Shown here: positions 1 through 9,481 of the stretch, in pieces | How the letters are laid out: each line of letters begins with the position of its first letter | Numbering within the stretch: the first letter of the stretch is position 1 | NCBI RefSeq assembly: GCF_035556095.1 | Contig: NZ_DATMFT010000005.1 | Span: 1 to 64,000 of the forward strand | Direction of reading: 5' to 3' | DNA: 64,000 bases | Source of the DNA: Parapedobacter sp035556095 | Lineage (GTDB): Bacteria > Bacteroidota > Bacteroidia > Sphingobacteriales > Sphingobacteriaceae | Notes under the pieces: generated by a model | Told to the model about the DNA's origin: nothing | Databases searched by the model: none | The model's input: the letters and a program-made list of their open reading frames with translations, nothing else | Position numbers and translations under genes: made by a program

Positions 1-2445
1 ACCAACACGGGCAACGTTACTGTCCGGGATCTTGTGATCAATGACGGCAAGCTGGGCATTGTTGACCTTGCGGTCACGCCATCCACGCTGGCACCGGGTG
101 CCACGGGCACAGCCACGGCCACATACAGCATCACCGCGCCCGACATCGAGGCCGGTGTGGTAACGAACACGGCCATTGCCACGGGCACGAGCCCTGTGGG
201 TCCTGTGCGTGATATCTCCGGTACTTCCGTCGACAACGACACGGAAACCGAGACGGAACTTCCGCAGGACGCAGACATAGAAATTAGCAAGAAAGCCGAC
301 AAGGAAACGGTCAGCACGGCGGGCGAAGTGATTACCTACACGATCACGGTGACCAACACGGGCAACGTGACGCTGGAGAACTACACGGTCACCGACATAC
401 TGTTCCCGGATTGGAATGCAAGCATCGATAAGCTGGCACCAACTGACACGCGCAGCTTCGAGCTGGAGTATACGGTTACCCAAACCGACATCGACAACGG
501 CGGTGTGGTGAACGTGGCCAGCGCTACGGGCGAGAATCCAGGTGATCCGGAGGACGAGGACGAGGTGGAAGTGCCGAGCGACAAGCAACCAGGCATCGAG
601 GTCAGCAAGAAAGCCGACAAGGCAACGGTCAGCACGGTGGGCGAAGTGATTACCTACACGATCACGGTGACCAACACGGGTAACGTGACGCTGGAGAACT
701 ACACGGTCACCGACATACTTTTCCCGGATTGGAATGCAAGCATCGATAAGCTGGCACCAACTGACACGCGCAGCTTCGAGCTGGAGTATACGGTTACCCA
801 AACCGACATCGACAACGGCGGTGTGGTGAACGTGGCCAGCGCTAGGGGTAATGATCCCGATGATCCGGAGGACGAGGACGAGGTGGAAGTGCCGAGCGAC
901 AAGCAACCAGGCATCGAGGTCAGCAAGAAAGCCGACAAGGCAACGGTCAGCACGGTGGGCGAAGTGATTACCTACACGATCACGGTGACCAACACGGGCA
1001 ACGTGACGCTGGAGAACTATACGGTTACCGATATACTTTTCCGGGATTGGAATGCAAGCATCGATAAGCTGGCACCAACTGCCACGCGCAGCTTCGAGCT
1101 GGAGTATACGGTTACCCAAACTGACATCGACAACGGCGGTGTGGTGAACGTGGCCAGCGCTAGGGGTAATGATCCCGATGATCCGGAGGACGAGGACGAG
1201 GTGGAAGTGCCCGTAGGTAAGGATGTAGGTATCAATATCACAAAAGTGGCCGACCGCCAATCATTCAGCAATGTCGGTGATGTTATCACGTATACGATTA
1301 CGGTGACCAACACAGGTAACGTGACACTCTCCGACGTGTTGGTTACCGACGTGCTGTTCCCGGAATGGAAAGAAGAAATCACCACATTGGCACCGAAAAC
1401 TGACCAGTCGTTCGAACTCAAGTATACCATTACGGAAGCCGATGTGGATGAAGGTACGGTAGTTAACGTTGCAAAAGTAATTGCCAAAGATCCCGACGGT
1501 GGAACACCTGGCGATGAAACCGAGGTCAAAGTGCCCGGCGTATTTGGTCCAGTGGCCAACGACGACGCCGTGAGCACCAACCAGGGCAGTCCGGTCACCA
1601 TAAATGTGGTAGGTAACGATGAGGCGGGAAGTAAACCGATTGTGGGTGGTACCGTACGGCTGGTTGAACCCGATAGCGGCGAAGCCGTGACCACCGTAAC
1701 CATCGAAGGGGAAGGTACTTATACCGTAGGTGCTGATGGCACAGTGACCTTTACGCCCGATGCAGCGTACGTGGGCATCAGCACTGTTACCTATACGGTG
1801 AAGGATGAAAACGGACTGGAATCCAATGTCGCTACCATCACGGTGACGGTGGAAGGTGTTGCTGCGGAAATTGCTCCGACAGCTAATGACGATCAGGCGA
1901 CCACACCATATGGCCAATCAGTAACGATTACGGCACTGGCAAATGACCAGCCTGGCAGTAGCCCGATTGTCCCCTCAACGGTTAGGCTCATCGATGGGTC
2001 TGGAAATGGTGCAACTGCGGTTACGGTTCCGGGTGAAGGCCGGTACACTGTAAACGCGCAGGGCGTGGTGACGTTTGAACCGGCCGACGGGTTTACGGGT
2101 ACCAGTACTGTCCGTTACGAAGTGACAGACGAGAACGGACTGGTGTCTAACATCGCTACAATCCTCGTGACCGTCGAATCCCGGCCATTCAAGATCCCGA
2201 ATGTGTTTACCCCCAACGGGGATGGCAAGAACGACGTTTTTGAAATCGTCGGTCTTGAAAGCTTCGACCGCGTGGAGATCACCGTGGTGAACCGGTGGGG
2301 CAATGAGGTGTATCGCCACAATAACTACAAGAACGATTGGGGTGGCCAGGGATTGAACGAAGGCACCTATTATTATGTGATTATTACTCATGATGGTAGC
2401 CGCCAAGAACGGTACGCAGGTTGGGTACTTATAAAAAAGCAGTAA
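1..2445 (+). CDS. T9SS type B-sorted repeat adhesin, 3' part (5' end outside window)
   Basis: The reading frame is open from base 1, so the gene starts upstream of the window; the GTG at 34 is internal. The protein has a DUF11/DUF7507-like piece, then four tandem 106-residue beta-sandwich repeats (each with ITVTNTGNVTL), then two CshA-type fibril repeats starting VANDD and TANDD, and a C-terminal gliding-motility/type B sorting domain (IPNVFTPNGDGKNDVF, NRWGNEVY, WGG, GTYYYVI). Proteins of this kind are exported by the type IX secretion system and held at the cell surface as adhesins. PorP/SprF follows 18 bases downstream, a pairing known for type B cargo such as SprB. The acidic PEDEDEVEVP linkers between repeats suggest calcium-dependent stiffening (inference). 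The gene is clearly richer in G+C than the later glycan regions. Confidence 0.9.
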   Translation, partial: TNTGNVTVRDLVINDGKLGIVDLAVTPSTLAPGATGTATATYSITAPDIEAGVVTNTAIATGTSPVGPVRDISGTSVDNDTETETELPQDADIEISKKADKETVSTAGEVITYTITVTNTGNVTLENYTVTDILFPDWNASIDKLAPTDTRSFELEYTVTQTDIDNGGVVNVASATGENPGDPEDEDEVEVPSDKQPGIEVSKKADKATVSTVGEVITYTITVTNTGNVTLENYTVTDILFPDWNASIDKLAPTDTRSFELEYTVTQTDIDNGGVVNVASARGNDPDDPEDEDEVEVPSDKQPGIEVSKKADKATVSTVGEVITYTITVTNTGNVTLENYTVTDILFRDWNASIDKLAPTATRSFELEYTVTQTDIDNGGVVNVASARGNDPDDPEDEDEVEVPVGKDVGINITKVADRQSFSNVGDVITYTITVTNTGNVTLSDVLVTDVLFPEWKEEITTLAPKTDQSFELKYTITEADVDEGTVVNVAKVIAKDPDGGTPGDETEVKVPGVFGPVANDDAVSTNQGSPVTINVVGNDEAGSKPIVGGTVRLVEPDSGEAVTTVTIEGEGTYTVGADGTVTFTPDAAYVGISTVTYTVKDENGLESNVATITVTVEGVAAEIAPTANDDQATTPYGQSVTITALANDQPGSSPIVPSTVRLIDGSGNGATAVTVPGEGRYTVNAQGVVTFEPADGFTGTSTVRYEVTDENGLVSNIATILVTVESRPFKIPNVFTPNGDGKNDVFEIVGLESFDRVEITVVNRWGNEVYRHNNYKNDWGGQGLNEGTYYYVIITHDGSRQERYAGWVLIKKQ
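277..1545 (+). repeat. Four tandem 318-bp coding repeats
   Basis: Repeat units begin at 277, 595, 913 and 1231, an exact 318-base period (106 codons). The first three are almost identical in DNA, differing at a few positions such as ccg/cgg near 1042 and gac/gcc near 1080. The fourth has the same protein pattern but has drifted strongly in DNA. Such near-identity points to recent duplication or gene conversion. Unit number could vary between strains without a frame change. Confidence 0.93.
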
Positions 2446-2463
2446 GGTAAAAGCAACGAAACA

Positions 2464-3477
2464 ATGGCTATGAAGCGCATTATAACATTAGCGGTATTCG
2501 TGATCGGTCTGGCGGTATCTGAAAGCCGGGCCCAGCAGAACATCCAGTTCACGCAGTACATATTCAATTCGATGAGTGTTAACCCGGGATACACGGGTTA
2601 CAAGGAAGAGTGGTTCGGTCAGCTGGGGCTGCGCAGCCAGTGGGTCGGTCTTGATGGCGCACCGCAGACGGGTCTGCTGTCCATCGACGGCGTTGCCGAC
2701 CCGGTGAACAGGCGGCACGGGCTGGGGCTGCAGGTGATCGCCGACAAACTCGGTCCGCAGTCGGCCACCTCGGCCTATGCCAACTACGCCTTCCGGCTCC
2801 GGCTGAACGAGGAGGACACGCAGCGGCTGAGCTTCGGCATCGGCGCGGGTGTGACGCAGTACAGCCTTGACGGAGCGGTGCTGGACCCTATCGAGGGGGG
2901 AGACCAGGTGATCCCTGCGGGCAGGATCAGCAACTGGGTTCCGGATGTGCGCTTCGGGGTGTACTACTACAACCCGGGGTGGTACGCAGGGGTGTCGGTG
3001 ATGGACCTGCTTTCGGGCGACCAGAGCAACAACATCTTCCGGTGGGACAACACGACCACGGACAACATCCGGCGCAGGCGGCACCTGTACTTCATCGGGG
3101 GTGCGCTGTTCGGCCTGGGCACTGGGCTGGACTTCCGTCCGAGCCTGCTGGTGAAGGAGGATTTCAGGGGCCCGACGAGCGTTGACGTGAACGCGATGTT
3201 CATTTTCGGCCGTCGTTTCTGGCTGGGTGCGGGCTGGCGCACGGGGGTGACGGTGTTCAGGCGGGAGTACAGCCGGGTTAGCGGCAACAGCCTGAGCGGC
3301 CGCAACTCGTTTTCTGCGGTCACGCAGATCTATGTTACGGAAGCGCTCCGTGTGGGCTACTCGTACGACCACATCGTGAGCCGGCTGAGCAGCGTTCAGA
3401 ACGGTTCGCACGAGATCACGCTGGGGATCACCTTCGGCCGCAGGGAGCAGCGGTTGCTGAGCCCACGGTTTTTTTAG
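2464..3477 (+). CDS. PorP/SprF family type IX secretion outer-membrane protein
   Basis: A 337-residue protein with a signal peptide (cleavage likely after SRA-Q) and the family-typical start of the mature part: QFTQYIFNSMSVNPGYTGYK. The rest is an alternating beta-barrel pattern rich in Gly, Tyr and Trp, ending in an aromatic residue (SPRFF), as in outer-membrane barrels. PorP/SprF proteins help secrete or anchor type B T9SS cargo; the P. gingivalis PorP belongs to the OM-associated T9SS machinery. It lies 18 bases after the adhesin and 28 before the PorE-like gene, so the three probably form one operon and this copy is likely dedicated to the adhesin. A second ATG two codons in (2470) is an equally good start. 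Confidence 0.93.
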   Translation: MAMKRIITLAVFVIGLAVSESRAQQNIQFTQYIFNSMSVNPGYTGYKEEWFGQLGLRSQWVGLDGAPQTGLLSIDGVADPVNRRHGLGLQVIADKLGPQSATSAYANYAFRLRLNEEDTQRLSFGIGAGVTQYSLDGAVLDPIEGGDQVIPAGRISNWVPDVRFGVYYYNPGWYAGVSVMDLLSGDQSNNIFRWDNTTTDNIRRRRHLYFIGGALFGLGTGLDFRPSLLVKEDFRGPTSVDVNAMFIFGRRFWLGAGWRTGVTVFRREYSRVSGNSLSGRNSFSAVTQIYVTEALRVGYSYDHIVSRLSSVQNGSHEITLGITFGRREQRLLSPRFF

Positions 3478-3505
3478 GGGGGACATCAGATAACAGACTA
3501 ATACT

Positions 3506-5455
3506 ATGAGATACGGGTTACAACAATTTTTTCTGATCGCGGTGCTGTCGTGCATGGGCGGGGCCGCCTTTCCACAGGAACAGCCGGGCCTTCGCGAGCG
3601 TGCCGAGGAGCTGTACAGGCGTTATGAATACGCGAATGCCGCCAAGCTGTACACCAAGCTGGTGGATACGCGCAGGCCCCGCCTGCAGGACCTGGAGCGG
3701 CTAGCGGAGAGCTACTGGCGGATGAACGATTACGAGTCTGCCGAGAACTGGTATGCGCGGGTGGTCCGGCACGAAGGGGCACCTGCCGGTAGCCTGCTCA
3801 TGTACGGTCAGGTGCTCAAGGTGAACGGGAAGTACGCCGAGGCGAAGCGCCAGCTAGAGGCCTACGCCGGAAAGACCGGCAGCGATTCCACCGTGGCGGC
3901 CCAGATCGCGGGCTGCGATTCGGCGCTGCGCTGGATGGCCTCGCCGACCCTGCACCGGCTTCGCAACGAAACGGCGGTGAACACGGCCAACTCCGAGTTT
4001 TCGGTTTTCCCGTCGGGTGGCGGGGTGTACTATGCGGGCGAGCCGGCAAGCGCATCCCCGGCGAATACGTACGGCTGGACGGGCAAGGCCTTCCTGCGGG
4101 TATACACCGCGCCGCTGTCGGCGGCCGGGACACTTGGCGGGCCCACGCTGGCATCCGCGGGGATCGATGATGCGAAATACCACGCCGGGCCGTTGGCGGC
4201 CGGGAAAGACGGCAGCACGCTGTACGTCACGCGTACGCACACGGGCAGGGACGTGGCATCGCGGAAAGAAGCGGGGAAGCGCTACCGGACCCACACGCTG
4301 GAACTGTACATCTACCGGCAGGAGGATGGGGCCTGGGTGGCCGAACCCTTCGCTTACAACGATGTGAAGGCCTATTCGGTGGGGCATGCGGCGCTGTCGC
4401 CCGATGAAAGCGTGCTGTATTTCGTGAGCGACATGCCCGGGGGGCAGGGCGGCACGGATATCTGGTACAGCGAGCGGCAGGCGGACGGTTCATGGGGCAG
4501 CCCGGTGAATGCCGGGCCTGCGATAAATACCGCAGGGGATGAGCTGTTCCCCGGCATCGCGCCCGACGGGACGCTTTATTATTCCACGGATGGGCTGGCC
4601 GGCATGGGCGGGCTGGACGTGTTCAAATCCAGGGGCAGCAAAGACCGGTGGGGCACGCCGGAGAACCTGCGTTATCCGGTGAACAGCGCTGCCGATGACT
4701 TTGGCTACCTGGTTTACGAGGAAGACGGGAGCGGTTACCGGGGATTCCTGTCGTCGGACCGCCGCGGCGGCATGGGCGGTGATGACATCTATTCGTTTTC
4801 CTACGAGAAGCCGAAGATCATCATCATCCTGAAAGGGACCACCTCGGACAAGGCGACGGGAGAACGGTTGCCGGCGGCCGCTGTCACGTTATACGACGGC
4901 CAGCGCGAGATCGTTGCCAGGAAGAGCAGCAGCGGGGCGGGCACGTTCGAGTTCGTGCTTGACCGCAACCAAGCTTACACAGTATTGGGCCAGAAAGAAG
5001 GTTACCATGCCGATTCGGCCCGGGTAAGCACGCATGGCATCACGCGGTCCGACACGCTGGAGGTTGCGTTGCTTCTGGAACCGGTCTTCCGGGTGGGGCA
5101 GACGTTCGAGCTGGAGAACATCTACTACGATTTCGACAAGCACAACATCCGTGCGGACGCGGCGGCGATACTTGACGAACTGGTTCGTACGCTCCGCGAC
5201 AACCCGACACTGAGGATCGAGCTTTCGAGCCATACGGACAGCCGTGGCAGCCACGCCTACAACGAGTCCCTGTCGCAGCGGCGTGCGCAATCGGCGGTGG
5301 ATTACCTCGTGTCAAGGGGCATCGCGCGTGACCGGATGGTGGCCAAGGGCTACGGGGAGACCAAACTGGTCAACCGGTGTGCCGACGGGGTACCGTGCTC
5401 GCGTGACGAGCATCAGGCCAACCGAAGGACCGAGGTTACCGTGCTGGCATATTAA
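3506..5455 (+). CDS. PorE-like OmpA family protein (TPR, PD40 propeller, CRD, OmpA)
   Basis: A 649-residue protein built as signal peptide (1-23), TPR-like helices (about 27-130), a PD40/WD40-like beta-propeller (about 155-440, with repeats such as SPDESVLYFVSD and PDGTLYYSTDG), a carboxypeptidase-regulatory-like sandwich (about 447-530) and a C-terminal OmpA domain (about 545-649). The OmpA domain keeps the peptidoglycan-binding Asp and Arg (HTDSRGS, SQRRAQS). This domain order matches PorE of the P. gingivalis T9SS, thought to tie the secretion complex to peptidoglycan. A Cys at residue 16 (AVLSC) could be a lipobox, but a normal signal peptide cut near AAFPQ is also possible. The gene ends the operon at a strong terminator. 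Paralogues are common in Bacteroidota, so this may be module-specific rather than the core PorE. Confidence 0.85.
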   Translation: MRYGLQQFFLIAVLSCMGGAAFPQEQPGLRERAEELYRRYEYANAAKLYTKLVDTRRPRLQDLERLAESYWRMNDYESAENWYARVVRHEGAPAGSLLMYGQVLKVNGKYAEAKRQLEAYAGKTGSDSTVAAQIAGCDSALRWMASPTLHRLRNETAVNTANSEFSVFPSGGGVYYAGEPASASPANTYGWTGKAFLRVYTAPLSAAGTLGGPTLASAGIDDAKYHAGPLAAGKDGSTLYVTRTHTGRDVASRKEAGKRYRTHTLELYIYRQEDGAWVAEPFAYNDVKAYSVGHAALSPDESVLYFVSDMPGGQGGTDIWYSERQADGSWGSPVNAGPAINTAGDELFPGIAPDGTLYYSTDGLAGMGGLDVFKSRGSKDRWGTPENLRYPVNSAADDFGYLVYEEDGSGYRGFLSSDRRGGMGGDDIYSFSYEKPKIIIILKGTTSDKATGERLPAAAVTLYDGQREIVARKSSSGAGTFEFVLDRNQAYTVLGQKEGYHADSARVSTHGITRSDTLEVALLLEPVFRVGQTFELENIYYDFDKHNIRADAAAILDELVRTLRDNPTLRIELSSHTDSRGSHAYNESLSQRRAQSAVDYLVSRGIARDRMVAKGYGETKLVNRCADGVPCSRDEHQANRRTEVTVLAY

Positions 5456-5483
5456 AGGAGTTCAATCAACCTGAAATCCATAG

Positions 5484-5514
5484 GGGCAGCTTTATCGGCT
5501 GCCCTTTTTATTTT
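5484..5514. terminator. Bidirectional rho-independent terminator
   Basis: GGGCAGC (5484-5490), a 7-base loop, GCTGCCC (5498-5504), then a T-run. It ends the T9SS operon on the plus strand. The T-run overlaps the tyrA stop codon (5508-5510), so the same hairpin lies just past the end of the convergent gene. Confidence 0.9.
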
Positions 5515-6347
5515 AGAATGCGTCGGATTTTATTCGATTTTTTAATCAGCTTGTGGAAAGCCTCGTAGTCTTCGTCGCGAATGACGTCGTATATATGCTG
5601 TAGTTGCTTGATGTGCTCTTGCAATACCTCCAATACGTTGTCGCGGTTCTGCATTACAATGGGTGTCCACATATCGGGAGAGCTCTTGGCTAATCGCACC
5701 GTGGATTCGAAGCCCGACCCGGCCAACTCGAAAATTCGCCCCTGTGCTTTTTCCTTTTCCAGCACCGTGAGCGCCAAGGCAAACGAGGTAATATGTGAAA
5801 TGTGTGATACATAGGCTGTGTGAACATCGTGTTCGTGTGCGTTCATGAAGGTTGCCTGCATATCCAGCTGGTCCACGATCATTTCGGTGGTATCGAAGGC
5901 ATCCTCGTCGCTGTTCATAACATCCACGTATGCCATTACCTTGCCAGCAAATAGGTTGGGGATGGCCGCTTCCGGTCCGGAGTATTCGGTGCCAGTCATG
6001 GGGTGTGCCGCTACGACACGACCACGCTTCGGGTGGTCTGCAATGGCTTGGAGTATGCGTTCTTTGGTAGACCCCATATCAATAACCACTTGGTTGGTCA
6101 CTTGATCGAGCAAACCGGGAAGCAACTTAAGGATAGCATCTACCGGAACGGTAAGCACGATCACTTCACACGCTTTTACGGCATCGTCCAGCGTCATCCC
6201 TTCGTCAATCAGTCCCAATTGGAGGGCTTTTTTAAGATTGGCCTCGCTTTTGTCGACACCGATCACGCGTGTGGCAATTTTTTTTTCTTTCAGGGTGATG
6301 GCGATGGATCCTCCGATGAGCCCTACGCCAACAATGGCTATATTCAT
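5508..6347 (-). CDS. tyrA: Prephenate dehydrogenase
   Basis: A 279-residue NAD(P)-dependent enzyme that oxidatively decarboxylates prephenate to 4-hydroxyphenylpyruvate in tyrosine synthesis. It starts with the Rossmann motif MNIAIVGVGLIGGS (GxGxxG) followed by the acidic end of beta-2 (VIGVDKSE). It keeps the family segments MGSTKERI, AAHPMTGTEYSGPEAA and HDVHTAYVSHISH, which holds the catalytic His region. It lacks a chorismate mutase domain and a C-terminal ACT domain, as usual for the short monofunctional type. It lies 18 bases downstream of the aminotransferase on the same strand. In many Bacteroidota pheA and a DAHP synthase/chorismate mutase flank this pair; here neither is present in the window. 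Confidence 0.93.
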   Translation of the reverse strand: MNIAIVGVGLIGGSIAITLKEKKIATRVIGVDKSEANLKKALQLGLIDEGMTLDDAVKACEVIVLTVPVDAILKLLPGLLDQVTNQVVIDMGSTKERILQAIADHPKRGRVVAAHPMTGTEYSGPEAAIPNLFAGKVMAYVDVMNSDEDAFDTTEMIVDQLDMQATFMNAHEHDVHTAYVSHISHITSFALALTVLEKEKAQGRIFELAGSGFESTVRLAKSSPDMWTPIVMQNRDNVLEVLQEHIKQLQHIYDVIRDEDYEAFHKLIKKSNKIRRILK

Positions 6348-6365
6348 TGTTATTTTGTGCTTCGT

Positions 6366-7547
6366 TTATAGATGATTAACCGCTTTTACCTGCGCACGTA
6401 TTATACGGTCGTACGCTTCGTCCAGTGCTTCAGGCGTGGCACACAGGCTCACTCGAATGTAGTTGTTTCCGCCATCCCCAAAAATACCGCCAGGGGTGAT
6501 GAAGACCCGCGACTGCTGTAAAATCACATCACTCAACGCGTATCCATCGGAATGGGAAACGGGGATTTTTGCCCATACAAACAACCCGACCTGCTGACGG
6601 CTATACGTACATTCCAGTGCGTCCAAAAGACGGTATACCTTTTCCCGCCTGTTTCGGTAGTTGGTGTTTAGCTCGTCGTACCAATCACGTCCGAGCGATA
6701 GCGCTTTGGCTGCTGCCATTTGTACGGGAAGGAACATCCCCGAATCCATGTTACTCTTAAACCGGATAATCTCTTGGATACGGGCCTCGGCACCCACCAG
6801 CATGCCTACGCGCCAGCCGGCCATGTTAGACGACTTGCTCAACGAATTGAGTTCGATGGCTACATCCATCGCACCCTCGGTAGCGAGCAGGCTTTGCGGA
6901 TGTTCATTCAGGATGAAGCTGTACGGATTGTCATGGCATAGCAGGATATGGTGCTCCTTCGCAAAGGCAACTACTTCGTCGAAAAATGCCGCCGTTGCAG
7001 GCGCCCCTGTTGGCATATGGGGATAATTCAACCACATTATTTTCACCCTACTAAGATCACGTTTCGCCAGCTCACCCAGATTAGGCAACCATCCCTGCTT
7101 TTCCTCCAACGTGTACGGTACGCCGGTGGCGCCGCTCAGGCGGACCGCAGCCGCATAAGCCGGATACCCCGGATTGGGAAATAGTGCTTCATCGCCTTCC
7201 TGTAGGTAGGTCATGCACACATGCACAATACCCTCTTTCGAACCGATTAAGGGGAGCACGTGGGCATTGGGATCCAAGGAGACGCCGTACCAATTGCTAT
7301 ACCAGTCGGCAATAGCCTGCCGGAGCGGCAATATGCCTTTGTAATTTTGGTAAGCATGGGTGTCCGGTTGTGTAGCATACGTGCAAAGGGTCTCTACAAC
7401 CGCCGGATGGGGTGGCAAGTCGGGACTGCCGATGCCCAAATTGATTACTTTTTCACCCGTCTGATTTAATGCTTCAATTTCACGTAGTTTTCTTGAAAAA
7501 TAGTATTCTTCGGTATGTTGAAGCCGTTGGGCAACCTGTATCTGCAT
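6366..7547 (-). CDS. Class I/II PLP aminotransferase (aromatic amino acid branch)
   Basis: A 393-residue fold-type I aminotransferase. It has the substrate loop NLGIGSPDLPPHP, the tyrosine/asparagine region MWLNYPHMPTGA, the PLP aspartate in LLCHDNPYSF and the PLP lysine in SLSKSSNMAGWRVGM, plus the C-terminal Arg segment YIRVSLCATPE. It is closest in look to the LL-diaminopimelate/aspartate aminotransferase group. Its place directly upstream of tyrA suggests it transaminates aromatic keto acids or prephenate for Tyr/Phe synthesis; this is inference from context, and a broader substrate range is possible. It is the first gene of the two-gene unit and is divergent from the ABC exporter gene. 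Confidence 0.85.
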   Translation of the reverse strand: MQIQVAQRLQHTEEYYFSRKLREIEALNQTGEKVINLGIGSPDLPPHPAVVETLCTYATQPDTHAYQNYKGILPLRQAIADWYSNWYGVSLDPNAHVLPLIGSKEGIVHVCMTYLQEGDEALFPNPGYPAYAAAVRLSGATGVPYTLEEKQGWLPNLGELAKRDLSRVKIMWLNYPHMPTGAPATAAFFDEVVAFAKEHHILLCHDNPYSFILNEHPQSLLATEGAMDVAIELNSLSKSSNMAGWRVGMLVGAEARIQEIIRFKSNMDSGMFLPVQMAAAKALSLGRDWYDELNTNYRNRREKVYRLLDALECTYSRQQVGLFVWAKIPVSHSDGYALSDVILQQSRVFITPGGIFGDGGNNYIRVSLCATPEALDEAYDRIIRAQVKAVNHL

Positions 7548-7629
7548 TTTTTTACGTTTAGGCGACTAAATTAAGTAAAACCATTCACATTATTGGATTC
7601 GTATTTTTCGGCTACCCTTTCTTTTTTGG

Positions 7630-7637
7630 TAGCTTTG
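7630..7637 (+). promoter_or_regulatory. -7 element of a Bacteroidota promoter
   Basis: TAGCTTTG fits TAnnTTTG exactly, 18 bases before the ATG at 7656. A clear -33 TTTG was not found at the right spacing. This box is the reason to prefer ATG 7656 over the earlier in-frame TTG at 7593, which would lie upstream of the transcript start. Confidence 0.6.
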
Positions 7638-7655
7638 CACCTTGTTCAATTCTTA

Positions 7656-9473
7656 ATGAAGACATACTTCCGATTACTATCATATGCCAAACCCCTTGGG
7701 AAATTTGCCATTCCCTATGCGGCCACGACGTTGTTGAGCGTGCTCTTCGCTACGCTGAATTTAGCGCTTATCATCCCGCTGTTACATACATTGTTTAACG
7801 GAAATGAGGGAGGTGATGTTGCCCAGCCTGATAGTTGGTTTGATATCGTAGCTTATTTCAAGTATTATGCAACGGAGGCTATTGCTGTTTACGGACCCTA
7901 TGGCGCCTTGCAACGGGTATGTGTCGTCATTATCGGATCAGTATTCCTAGCGAACCTGTTTCGCTATCTGTCGCAGCGGATCATGGAAAACCTGCGTATC
8001 CACACGTTGCTCAATTTAAGAAGAACCGTGTTCGATAACGTGATGGATTTGCATGTCGGCTATTTTAACAGTCAACGTAAAGGGGATATCATTTCCAAGA
8101 TTGCTTCAGACGTGCAAGTAGTACAGTTTTCTGTAACAGCTACTTTACAGGTGGTGTTCAAAGAACCGCTTACGCTCCTATTTTATATCATTGCGCTATT
8201 TTTGATTTCTGCCAAACTAACCTTATTTTCGGTACTGGTTATTCCACTTTCTGCCTTTATCATTTCGCGTATCGTCAAGCGGCTCAAAGCGCAGGCCACC
8301 CAGGCACAGCAGGTCTACGGCAACATGATAAGCTACCTCGACGAGGCGCTATCCGGCGTGAAAATCATTAAAGCGTTCAATGCAACGCAATTTATCAAAG
8401 ACCGCTTCAATAACGAGAATATTCGGTTTTCGAAAATAAGTCGGCGGATGGTCCGGAGGCAACAGCTGGGCTCACCGGTTTCGGAACTATTGGGGGTAAC
8501 CATGGTCGCCATTGTGTTGCTTTATGGCGGTAACCTTGTCCTGACGGGATCTGGTGAGCTGCCTGCCGAAGCCTTTATCACCTATATCGCTATTTTTTCG
8601 CAGGTGATGCGCCCGGCCAAAGCCCTTACGGATGCATTCAGTAACATCAATTCGGGAATAGCAGCCGGGGAGCGTGTGTTGGATTTAATAGATCAAGAGA
8701 ATTTACTTTCCGAAAAGCCAGACGCACAATCCATAAAAAAATTCAACGGAAGTATCCAGTTGCGCGACGTATGTTTTTCCTATGGGGAGCGCGAGGTGCT
8801 TAAAGGTATCAACCTCGAAATCCCCAAGGGACAGACCGTTGCGCTGGTCGGTCCATCGGGTGGTGGGAAATCCACATTGATGGACCTGATCCCCCGTTTC
8901 ATGGACGTGGATAATGGTGAAGTGCTGATTGATGGTTTGAACGTGAAAAATCTGATAACAAATGATTTAAGATCATTGATTGGATTGGTCAATCAGGATT
9001 CCTTTTTGTTCAATGATACCATATTTAACAACATCGCCTTTTCCTCGGCCGACGTAACCAAGGAAGATGTGGTCGCTGCAGCGAAGATCGCCAATGCGCA
9101 TCAATTCATCCTGGAAACGGAACATGGATATGAGACATCCATTGGCGACCGTGGCGTGCGGTTGTCGGGTGGCCAACGCCAGCGAATTTGCATTGCTCGT
9201 GCAGTCTTGAAGAACCCACCAATCTTACTGCTCGACGAGGCGACCTCTGCATTGGATACCGAATCGGAGAAGCTGGTCCAAGAAGCCCTGGCCAAACTGA
9301 TGCAGAACCGTACCACGTTGGTCATTGCCCACCGGCTGAGCACCATTCAAAATGCGGATAAGATTATTGTGCTGGAAGCCGGCCACATCGTGGAAGAAGG
9401 AAACCACCAGCAATTGCTGGCCAACAACGGCCTTTACAAAAGATTGATAGAAATGCAGCAGTTTGGAGAATAG
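7656..9473 (+). CDS. MsbA-like ABC exporter (fused permease and ATPase)
   Basis: A 605-residue half-transporter: an N-terminal six-helix type I exporter domain (about 1-320) and a C-terminal nucleotide-binding domain. The ATPase has Walker A GPSGGGKST, Q-loop VNQDSF, signature LSGGQRQRICIAR, Walker B ILLLDEATSALD and switch HRLST, all intact. Bacteroidota proteins of this kind are usually annotated as lipid A/phospholipid flippases (MsbA-like). It is probably a housekeeping lipid exporter: it stands alone, between the aromatic genes and the mqn operon, with its own promoter. A drug or peptide export role cannot be excluded. Confidence 0.88.
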   Translation: MKTYFRLLSYAKPLGKFAIPYAATTLLSVLFATLNLALIIPLLHTLFNGNEGGDVAQPDSWFDIVAYFKYYATEAIAVYGPYGALQRVCVVIIGSVFLANLFRYLSQRIMENLRIHTLLNLRRTVFDNVMDLHVGYFNSQRKGDIISKIASDVQVVQFSVTATLQVVFKEPLTLLFYIIALFLISAKLTLFSVLVIPLSAFIISRIVKRLKAQATQAQQVYGNMISYLDEALSGVKIIKAFNATQFIKDRFNNENIRFSKISRRMVRRQQLGSPVSELLGVTMVAIVLLYGGNLVLTGSGELPAEAFITYIAIFSQVMRPAKALTDAFSNINSGIAAGERVLDLIDQENLLSEKPDAQSIKKFNGSIQLRDVCFSYGEREVLKGINLEIPKGQTVALVGPSGGGKSTLMDLIPRFMDVDNGEVLIDGLNVKNLITNDLRSLIGLVNQDSFLFNDTIFNNIAFSSADVTKEDVVAAAKIANAHQFILETEHGYETSIGDRGVRLSGGQRQRICIARAVLKNPPILLLDEATSALDTESEKLVQEALAKLMQNRTTLVIAHRLSTIQNADKIIVLEAGHIVEEGNHQQLLANNGLYKRLIEMQQFGE

Positions 9474-9481
9474 GCGCTGCC

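Noticed and set aside
1017..1703. 228-codon minus-strand frame in the adhesin gene, and similar shorter ones in each repeat
   Set aside because: Low-complexity Ser/Thr/Val antisense of the tandem repeats; it recurs with the repeat and has no independent support.
2488..3555. 355-codon minus-strand frame opposite the PorP/SprF gene
   Set aside because: It is rich in Arg, Pro, Val and His with no domain pattern, as expected from the antisense of a GC-rich gene; the plus-strand frame is a clear family member.
3854..4387. 177-codon minus-strand frame opposite the PorE-like gene
   Set aside because: Antisense shadow of a GC-rich gene, rich in Arg/Gly/Val, no motif.
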